A stretch of 15,705 nt of DNA from an uncultured Prevotellaceae bacterium (GTDB lineage: Bacteria > Bacteroidota > Bacteroidia > Bacteroidales > Bacteroidaceae). The position numbers were made by a program, and so were the translations under genes. The stretch lies in contig CABSGW010000030.1 of assembly GCA_902477365.1 (NCBI GenBank), positions 1 to 15,705 on the forward strand, read 5' to 3'. The notes under the pieces were generated by a model. It was given only the letters and a program-made list of their open reading frames with translations, did not search any database and had not been told where the DNA came from. Below are positions 7,563 to 13,149 of this stretch, piece by piece (within the stretch, counting starts at the first letter, position 1; the number at the start of each line of letters is the position of its first letter).

Positions 7563-9296
7563 TTACGCACTTATAGTCTGTCTTTCAACCATATGGGCAA
7601 ATATTCCATTTTGTTTTTTCAATGCTTCGGGCGAACCGCTTTCTACGACACTTCCATGATCCAATACCACAATTTTATCGGCATTGGCTACCGTTCGCAT
7701 CCGGTGGGCAATGATAAGGACCGTCTTATCGCGTACCAACTCGGAAATCCCTGCCTGAATCTTGGTTTCGTTTTCTACATCGAGCGAAGCGGTGGCTTCG
7801 TCCAATAACACGATTGGTGCATCTTTCAGTAGGGCACGGGCTATGGAAATGCGCTGGCGTTCGCCTCCGGAAAGTGTCTCGCCGTTTTCGCCGATAATGG
7901 TCTGATAGCCTTGTGGCATTTTGCTTACAAACTCATCGCATTGGGCCAGGCGGGCTGCCCGCATCACTTCCTCGTCCGACGCATCCCGTTTTCCGATCCT
8001 TATGTTATCCATGACAGAAGTGTTGAATAAGACTACATCCTGAAATACAACCGAATAGTTTTTGAGTAAAGTTTCCGGTTCTATCCGACTTATATCTTCT
8101 CCTCCAAGCATAATTTGGCCCGATTGTATATCCCAAAAACGGGCGGCTAACTTGACTGCGGTGCTTTTTCCGCTTCCCGAAGAGCCTACCAAAGCCGTTA
8201 TTTCGCCTTGTCTGGCCGTAAAAGTAGCATTTGTCAATACCTGTTTGCCCGATTCATAGGAGAAATGTACTTGTTTGAACTCAATATCATAATTCTTCGG
8301 ACTAAACGCCGTTGTACCTTGTTGAATGGACAATGCTTCCATTTCGTTCATCCGGTTGATACGGACATCAAGATAGAATAAAGCGGCCAGGTTATTCATC
8401 ACTTCGCTGACAGGAGCATAAATGCGGGAAGCTACTACCAAAAATATCAGATAGGTAAACAGATTGACCGTCCCTGAAGCCAGCATATTCGCTCCTACAA
8501 TGATAACGCTTGCCAATCCGAGTTTCAAAATGCTTTGCGAACCGTTTACCAATACGCCTGTCAGCAGTTCGCTTTTGGTCATGGCTTTTTCATAACGGCT
8601 TATCTTTTGAGCCAGATTCTTCAGATAATGGTCTTCCTGATTGTAGGACTTTATTTCCTGAATGGTATCCAGTCCTTCTTGAATCTGTTCGCTTACGGTA
8701 CGTTTGTTCAGGTAATTATCTGTATTGTCTTTTGTTATCTTCTTTTTAGATAATAAGATAACCGCCATGGCCACAGGAACAACCCAAAACAAGGCCAACG
8801 ATAGTTGCCAGTTGTAGAAAAACATGCCGATTGCGATCAGTAAGATGCTGATGGCGGACGCGAACAATTGAGGAACAGCGTGAGAAAAAGTATGTTCCAG
8901 ATCGGTACAGTCGTCCATGATTGTCGAAGTCAAATCCGACAGGTTTTTCTCGCCGAAGAATGCCAACGGCAGTTTGCGCAGTTTTTCAGCCAATGAAACA
9001 CGGCGGTTGGCGCTTTCTTCGTACACCGAAATGTAGGTACTGCGATATTGGAAAACAGCAAGCACATACATAACGAACATAAAAATAAACGCAAGCACAA
9101 GGTAGTAGGTTATTCCGTGAACGATGGAAGCCGAAGGATGGAATACCGGTTGGAGGTAGTCTTCGAGAAAGAGGAATACGAAAACGGCGGGCAACATCAG
9201 CGCAATATCGAGCAATGTCGTGAAAAATACTCCTTTACAGAAATTTTTAGCCCCTTTGGTCGAAAGGAAAAGGCGTTTTTTTATTGTATTAAGCAT
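7563..9296 (-). CDS. ABC exporter-type half-transporter (membrane + ATPase), second of pair
   Basis: This 577-residue protein has an N-terminal six-helix ABC membrane domain (about 20-310; hydrophobic runs near 25-45, 60-85, 140-185 and 250-290) fused to an ATPase domain. The ATPase shows Walker A GSSGSGKST (371-379), Q-loop VVFQD, signature LSGGE (475-479), Walker B LLDEATASLD with catalytic E500, and switch His H531. All catalytic residues are intact. Length matches the half-transporter family. It starts inside the last codons of the upstream transporter gene (shared ATGCTTAA, 8 bases), implying translational coupling and a heterodimer. Known: such pairs export drugs, lipids or peptides, or in the YbtP/YbtQ-like group move siderophores. 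The substrate cannot be told from sequence. Upstream TetR control suggests a response to a small molecule. Confidence 0.95.
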   Translation of the reverse strand: MLNTIKKRLFLSTKGAKNFCKGVFFTTLLDIALMLPAVFVFLFLEDYLQPVFHPSASIVHGITYYLVLAFIFMFVMYVLAVFQYRSTYISVYEESANRRVSLAEKLRKLPLAFFGEKNLSDLTSTIMDDCTDLEHTFSHAVPQLFASAISILLIAIGMFFYNWQLSLALFWVVPVAMAVILLSKKKITKDNTDNYLNKRTVSEQIQEGLDTIQEIKSYNQEDHYLKNLAQKISRYEKAMTKSELLTGVLVNGSQSILKLGLASVIIVGANMLASGTVNLFTYLIFLVVASRIYAPVSEVMNNLAALFYLDVRINRMNEMEALSIQQGTTAFSPKNYDIEFKQVHFSYESGKQVLTNATFTARQGEITALVGSSGSGKSTAVKLAARFWDIQSGQIMLGGEDISRIEPETLLKNYSVVFQDVVLFNTSVMDNIRIGKRDASDEEVMRAARLAQCDEFVSKMPQGYQTIIGENGETLSGGERQRISIARALLKDAPIVLLDEATASLDVENETKIQAGISELVRDKTVLIIAHRMRTVANADKIVVLDHGSVVESGSPEALKKQNGIFAHMVERQTISA

Positions 9297-11064
9297 GTGT
9301 AACCTCCTTTCCTATTGTCCAACGAACCGATTGTTGGTATTCGTTCCACATGTGGTTATAAATTCCCTGTTTGTTGATCAGTTCCTTGTGTGTGCCTTGT
9401 TCGGCAATCTTTCCCTTATCGATGACCAGAATATTGTCGGCGTCAACGATACTTGTCAGGCGGTGGGCAATCATCAGTACGGTTTTGCCCCTGGTCAGTT
9501 CATGTAAGGCTTTATGGATTAGATGTTCGTTTTCGGGGTCGGCAAAGGCGGTGGCTTCATCAAGAACAACGATCGGTGCGTTTTTCAGCATAGCGCGAGC
9601 CAGTACAATTCGTTGCTGTTCTCCCCCCGAAAGATAGGTACCTTCAGTTCCTATTTTGGTATTCAGTCCGAGTGGCTGTTTGTCGATAATTTCGCGGCAT
9701 TGCGCCATATCCACCACCCTGTTCACTTCTTCCATTGTGGCGGCAGGATTGCCATACTTGATATTTTCCAACAAAGTGGTATGGAACAGCTTGGTGTTTT
9801 GGAAAACAAAAGAAACATGTTTCATCAACGTTTTCGGGTCTATATTCCGGATGTCTGTATTGCCTATTCTTACCTGACCCCGGCTGACTTCCCAAAAGCG
9901 TGGGACTAATCGGGCAATGGTGGTTTTCCCGCTTCCCGAGGCGCCGACCAAAGCTGTCGTGCTTCCCTGTGGAATAGTAAAACTTACACCGTCAACCGCA
10001 TTTTGCAAGGCGTCGGGGTAACTGAAAAACACATGATCGAAGCAAATGTCGAACCTTTCAACCGGCTTGGCATTGGCAATGGAAGACATCTGCGCATAAT
10101 CGGTCAGTTTATCCAAGCGCCCGATAGCTTCGTCAGCTTGTCCGAGCGCCTGTTGCAGGTACATGCTTTTCATAATGTTCTGTGAAAAGACAGGTGTGAT
10201 CAGGATAAACAAAAAGAAGTTGAGCAATACGCCCGCAAAATTTTCTGTGTTCCCAATCAGGAGAATGGATACAGGAGCCAACACAAAAACAAAGCTATTG
10301 ATGGCAATGGTATAAGCCGACATGGGTTTTTCCCAACCCATCGTATAGGCAAAAACCATTTTGTTGTAGTTCATGATACTTTGGTGGAAGTTCTTGAACG
10401 AAAAAATGGTTTGTTGAAACACCTTTACCACTGGTATTCCCCGCACATATTCTACAGCTTCGGTATTCATTTCTTCGAGCGAAGTCATGTAGTTTTTCAT
10501 GAACTGCTGTGATTTTCCGCCCATCATCAACATCATCAGCGTCATGGCTGCTGCAATGGGAATGATGCAAGCCAGTCCTAATTGCCAGTCGAATACGAAA
10601 ATCAATACCGCAGCAACGATAGGAATCAGGATGGTGGCCGCCAGATCCGGCAGCTGGTGTGCCAGAAAACTGTGCGTGATCCCTGCGTTGTCGTCAATCA
10701 CTTTCCGAATCTTCCCACTGGTGTTTTTATCGAAAAAACCGAGCGGCATTTGTACCATTTTTTTCATGGCTTCATACCGCATATTCGATTCTACTTTGAA
10801 GGCTGCCAGGTGCGAGAACATCAATGCCCCGAAATAAAGAACCACACTCGCAATGGCCGAGCCTGCAGCCCACCACGCATAGGTAATGATATTGCCCGAA
10901 GGGGAAATTGCTCCTGACGAAGCAAACAATTCCCGGACTATAAGCCATATTGACACGAAAGGCAGCATACCCGCTAATGCACTGACTGCGGACAAGATCA
11001 TTGACAACAGAAAGAGTATTTTCCGTTTGCCCGCATACTGTTGAAGTTTTTTTAATGTACCCAT
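9289..11064 (-). CDS. ABC exporter-type half-transporter, first of pair (YbtP/YbtQ-like)
   Basis: This 591-residue protein has an N-terminal membrane domain (hydrophobic stretches at about 18-45, 60-85, 135-180 and 250-295) and a C-terminal ATPase domain. Motifs are Walker A GASGSGKTT (374-382), Q-loop FVFQN, signature LSGGE (478-482), Walker B VVLDEATAFADPENE with catalytic E503, and switch His H534. The D-loop reads FADPENE instead of SLD, which I recall as typical of the siderophore-type YbtP/YbtQ-like subgroup. The ATG at 11064 opens the operon 29 bases downstream of a 13-bp palindrome matching one in front of the TetR gene. The stop overlaps the next gene by 8 bases. Inference: the two half-transporters form one heterodimeric pump repressed by the neighbouring TetR protein. 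No siderophore or biosynthesis gene is in view to name a substrate. Confidence 0.95.
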   Translation of the reverse strand: MGTLKKLQQYAGKRKILFLLSMILSAVSALAGMLPFVSIWLIVRELFASSGAISPSGNIITYAWWAAGSAIASVVLYFGALMFSHLAAFKVESNMRYEAMKKMVQMPLGFFDKNTSGKIRKVIDDNAGITHSFLAHQLPDLAATILIPIVAAVLIFVFDWQLGLACIIPIAAAMTLMMLMMGGKSQQFMKNYMTSLEEMNTEAVEYVRGIPVVKVFQQTIFSFKNFHQSIMNYNKMVFAYTMGWEKPMSAYTIAINSFVFVLAPVSILLIGNTENFAGVLLNFFLFILITPVFSQNIMKSMYLQQALGQADEAIGRLDKLTDYAQMSSIANAKPVERFDICFDHVFFSYPDALQNAVDGVSFTIPQGSTTALVGASGSGKTTIARLVPRFWEVSRGQVRIGNTDIRNIDPKTLMKHVSFVFQNTKLFHTTLLENIKYGNPAATMEEVNRVVDMAQCREIIDKQPLGLNTKIGTEGTYLSGGEQQRIVLARAMLKNAPIVVLDEATAFADPENEHLIHKALHELTRGKTVLMIAHRLTSIVDADNILVIDKGKIAEQGTHKELINKQGIYNHMWNEYQQSVRWTIGKEVTHA

Positions 11065-11092
11065 ATTTGAAAAATTAATTGGTTTTTATTAG

Positions 11093-11105
11093 CGAACATT
11101 GTTCG
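11093..11105. promoter_or_regulatory. Predicted TetR operator in front of the ABC transporter operon
   Basis: CGAACATTGTTCG is a perfect inverted repeat (CGAACA/TGTTCG, one central base) lying 29 bases upstream of the transporter start. Eleven of 13 bases match the palindrome at 11766-11778 in front of the regulator gene. An extra TGTTCA half-site follows at 11110-11115. Placement and repetition support an operator for the adjacent TetR protein; binding itself is inferred. Confidence 0.7.
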
Positions 11106-11123
11106 ATTTTGTTCAATAAAAAA

Positions 11124-11144
11124 GGGAGGCTTTTCCTGCCTCCC
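11124..11144 (-). terminator. Rho-independent terminator of the TetR gene
   Basis: On the minus strand GGGAGGC and GCCTCCC pair (7 bp, 7-base loop) and are followed by TTTTTTATT. The hairpin starts four bases past the TetR stop codon. It separates the regulator from the transporter operon, which therefore needs its own promoter. Confidence 0.88.
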
Positions 11145-11147
11145 TCG

Positions 11148-11756
11148 TTAAGTTCCTACCAGTTCTCTCCATCCCGCAAATCCGAACCGGAAATATTCAT
11201 CGAAAAATTCCCTGATTTTTCGCCGGTCTAATTCGTGGGTCACTATTTCTCCCAAAATACTTACCATCCATGAAGCCATTACATGTATGAAAAAGGACGA
11301 AACCTTTCTGGCTTGCGGATTATATTTTATCTCTAAATCCATATAGTTGTAACTCACATGGGTCATGTGGTCGGTTAATTCGTCCTTGAAATTGCACAAA
11401 GACGATCCTTGTGAGTGATAGAGCAGTAAGCGATACTCTTCTTTGTACTTTTCAATCAAGCTGATATAATGTCCGATATCTTCTTCCGAATGCCCGTATT
11501 GCGACATCGTGTAAAATTGGAAACTTTCTTCGTTATGCTTTTGTGTAATGAAGTTGAAGATATCGTTTTTGGCAGGGTTTACGATGGTCAAGAATATCTC
11601 GTCTTTGTTCTTGAAATAGTTGTAGATATTACTCAAGCAGCAATTCGCACCCTTGGCAATAGAGCGCATGGAGGCATCTTTAAACCCTTTTTTCACAAAC
11701 TCGTTACGAGCCGATTCAAGCATAGATCTATATAGCTGGTCTTTCAGTATCTTCAT
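11148..11756 (-). CDS. TetR-family transcriptional regulator
   Basis: The chosen ATG at 11756 gives 202 residues, the usual TetR length. A longer frame from a TTG at 11813 is rejected, because that TTG coincides with a promoter -33 element and the extension would cover the predicted operator. The N-terminal helix-turn-helix is clear: a helix with ARNEFVKKGFKDASMRSIAK, a turn, then the recognition helix and the family hallmark NIYNYFKNKDEIF. Two adjacent Cys residues (GANCCLSN) sit in the turn. The C-terminal ligand-binding part is helical and diverged, with aromatic-rich stretches (YKEEYRLLLYHSQGS). Known: TetR proteins repress until a ligand binds. Near-identical palindromes in front of this gene and of the ABC operon imply autoregulation and control of the pump. 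The gene ends with its own terminator. The ligand is unknown. Confidence 0.92.
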   Translation of the reverse strand: MKILKDQLYRSMLESARNEFVKKGFKDASMRSIAKGANCCLSNIYNYFKNKDEIFLTIVNPAKNDIFNFITQKHNEESFQFYTMSQYGHSEEDIGHYISLIEKYKEEYRLLLYHSQGSSLCNFKDELTDHMTHVSYNYMDLEIKYNPQARKVSSFFIHVMASWMVSILGEIVTHELDRRKIREFFDEYFRFGFAGWRELVGT

Positions 11757-11765
11757 GCAGATAAA

Positions 11766-11778
11766 TGAACATGGTTCG
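11766..11778. promoter_or_regulatory. Predicted TetR operator in front of the regulator gene
   Basis: TGAACATGGTTCG contains the inverted repeat GAAC/GTTC around ATG and differs from the operator at 11093-11105 at only two positions. It begins ten bases upstream of the regulator ATG and abuts the -7 box, so it should cover the transcription start and permit autorepression. Confidence 0.65.
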
Positions 11779-11782
11779 TTTG

Positions 11783-11813
11783 CAAAGTAACGACCTTCTT
11801 CGTTATTGTGCAA
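11783..11813 (-). promoter_or_regulatory. Bacteroides-type promoter of the TetR gene
   Basis: On the minus strand TTG (11813-11811) is followed by 20 bases and then TTACTTTG (11790-11783). This fits the Bacteroides -33 TTTG / -7 TAnnTTTG layout with one mismatch in the -7 box. The expected start point falls inside the operator immediately downstream. Confidence 0.6.
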
Positions 11814-11857
11814 TCCCTATTTCTTGGTATTTTTAAAAGTAAGGAAATAAAAAACAG

Positions 11858-11914
11858 CATACCCCGGCTGATATAATGCGTTTTAAAATCAAGGAATATA
11901 TCAGATAGGGTATG
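11858..11914 (-). terminator. Long stem-loop terminator after the ureohydrolase gene
   Basis: The 18-base arms at 11858-11875 and 11897-11914 pair except for three central bases (CATACCC/GGGTATG and CTGATATA/TATATCAG), around a 21-base loop that itself holds TTTTAAAA. On the minus strand the hairpin is followed by CTGTTTTTTATTT. It lies 24 bases past the ureohydrolase stop and insulates the TetR promoter. Confidence 0.8.
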
Positions 11915-11938
11915 AAATTAGGTGCACAAAGCGGTAGT

Positions 11939-12817
11939 TCACTTCAGCAAGGGCAGTTGGCTCAACATTTCCTTGATGCGGATGGCGGTGCGGGGCATGG
12001 GTTCGGCTATTGTCAGGCCTATTATTTCTTTTTCCTGCGCAATGTCGTTGATCACACGCACCACTTCTGTCATCTTCATTCCGTCAGGAACAACCCCGAC
12101 GGCGGCGATTATTTCGGCAGGATCCAACACGTCCAGATCGAAGTGTACAACCACTTTGGATGCGCCGCACGACTTCAGCCATTGCCTTACGGCATCGCTG
12201 TTTTCCCTGACGGCTTCGGGTGTCAGGTGTTTTATGCCGTATTGCTTTTGTCTGGCTTTTATTTCGTCACGTTCCCAGTCGCGCAATCCCACCAAAAGAA
12301 TGTTGGAGGGGGCTATCCTTGCCGGCAGTTCCGAAACTATCTGTTTGTCACCCAAACCCATGCAGGCGGCTACAGCCATTGCATGATAACCCGGATACAC
12401 ATCGCCGGGCAGGGTGATGTCCGGGTGTGCGTCAATCCAGATCATGGCCACATCGCCGTTGTATTTTGCCGAAAGATACGTGAAAGGCACCACGCTTGCA
12501 GCGCATTCTCCGCCCAACGTGACAATGCTGTCGGGAGCCTGTGTGTTCAGTATGTCCAAAGCTGCTTTTGTTTGCGTCAGAATGACGTCTTTGTCCATCA
12601 CCCCGTCAGTTACTTTCCGTTCCACCATGCCGGTGGCCACAGGTACGGTGAATGTTTCCTGTCCGTTGTCGGGTGCAAGAAAGTGCAATAATAGTGCGCC
12701 CAGGTAATATCCTCTTGAAGCCTGTTCGGGGTCTTTCACCTCTGTGATCCATTGGGCAATGTCTGCGCCTTGCCATTGTGGATAAATAAGTCTGATTGTC
12801 TTTGTCTGATTTTTCAT
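11939..12817 (-). CDS. Arginase/agmatinase-fold (ureohydrolase superfamily) protein
   Basis: The ATG at 12817 is chosen (292 residues). Upstream in-frame Met codons at 12880 and 12865 add residues outside the fold. Ureohydrolase motifs are present in order: LGGEC (101-105), IDAHPD with D129, H131 and D133, FDLDVLDP with D227 and D229, and IAEP with E272. These correspond to the binuclear Mn sites and active-site acid of arginases and agmatinases. The one change is Cys105 in place of the first His ligand (normally GGDH), known in some arginase-like subfamilies as GG[DE]C but weakening any specific activity call. It could hydrolyse arginine, agmatine, formiminoglutamate or another guanidino compound. 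It is cytosolic, with no signal peptide. It stands alone, with its own terminator downstream and a palindrome (12836-12847) just upstream that may be regulatory. Family assignment is firm; substrate is open. Confidence 0.9.
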   Translation of the reverse strand: MKNQTKTIRLIYPQWQGADIAQWITEVKDPEQASRGYYLGALLLHFLAPDNGQETFTVPVATGMVERKVTDGVMDKDVILTQTKAALDILNTQAPDSIVTLGGECAASVVPFTYLSAKYNGDVAMIWIDAHPDITLPGDVYPGYHAMAVAACMGLGDKQIVSELPARIAPSNILLVGLRDWERDEIKARQKQYGIKHLTPEAVRENSDAVRQWLKSCGASKVVVHFDLDVLDPAEIIAAVGVVPDGMKMTEVVRVINDIAQEKEIIGLTIAEPMPRTAIRIKEMLSQLPLLK

Positions 12818-12835
12818 ATCGTTTGTGCTAGGGTC

Positions 12836-12847
12836 GGTAAAGTTACC
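12836..12847. promoter_or_regulatory. Palindrome GGTAAAGTTACC upstream of the ureohydrolase gene
   Basis: GGTAA and TTACC are perfect inverted arms around AG, 18 bases upstream of the chosen ATG and overlapping the best -7 candidate. It could be an operator; no regulator is known for it. The inverted arms are seen in the sequence; the function is a guess. Confidence 0.25.
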
Positions 12848-13003
12848 AAAATAGGTTGTAATCATAGGTCTATTCAGCATAAAAAGATTGGTAGCTTATA
12901 ATTAAGAATCAAAGAATTACAACTATTATCCCAAATCGGTTATAAACCATTGGTCAAATAAAAAATAGTCGGCCTGACATCCGGTGATTAAATTCGACAA
13001 TTG

Positions 13004-13057
13004 CTCCAGAAACGTCAGTTTTCAGGGCTACGATAGATGACAGAACTGTTTCTGGAG
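13004..13057. repeat. 10-bp perfect inverted repeat with 34-base spacer
   Basis: CTCCAGAAAC (13004-13013) is the exact reverse complement of GTTTCTGGAG (13048-13057), and pairing extends inward imperfectly (CAGTTTTC against GACAGAACT). There is no T tract of its own. It may be part of a structured transcript end or a decayed element. Confidence 0.5.
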
Positions 13058-13072
13058 TAACAAAAAATAAAA

Positions 13073-13119
13073 ATATACCGGCAAAGGCAACTGGTAATAA
13101 AGTGCTTTTGCCGGTATAT
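13073..13119 (-). terminator. Strong terminator of the outer-membrane protein gene
   Basis: The 17-base arms at 13073-13089 and 13103-13119 (ATATACCGGCAAAGGCA against TGCTTTTGCCGGTATAT) pair with a single G-U wobble around a 13-base loop. On the minus strand they are followed by TTTTATTTTTTG. The hairpin lies about 30 bases past the stop of the barrel gene. Confidence 0.87.
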
Positions 13120-13149
13120 ACAATGAGGTACTCCTTCTGTTGACAGGTT

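Larger units (their letters stand above)
12818..13149. other. 332-base intergenic region upstream of the ureohydrolase gene
   Basis: No convincing gene is visible on either strand. It holds a short palindrome near the ureohydrolase start, a 10-bp inverted repeat with a 34-base spacer, and the terminator of the outer-membrane protein gene. Elsewhere it is AT-rich. No clear promoter pair for the ureohydrolase was found; TAACTTTA (12844-12837, minus) is the best -7 candidate but lacks a -33 partner. Confidence 0.7.

Noticed and set aside
9289..9296. Overlap of the two ABC genes as a frameshift or fusion remnant
   Set aside because: Both proteins are full length with all motifs; an 8-base overlap is normal translational coupling.
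11757..11813. Longer N terminus for the TetR protein from the TTG at 11813
   Set aside because: The TTG is the promoter -33 element, and the extension spans the -7 box and operator.
11912..12691. Open frame of 259 codons on the plus strand opposite the ureohydrolase
   Set aside because: It is Cys/His-rich, has no recognisable domain and lies wholly antisense to a well-supported enzyme gene; a shadow frame.
12992..13000. ATTCGACAA shared with the first bases of the window as possible element ends
   Set aside because: Only nine bases match, in direct orientation, with no flanking duplication or mobile gene.
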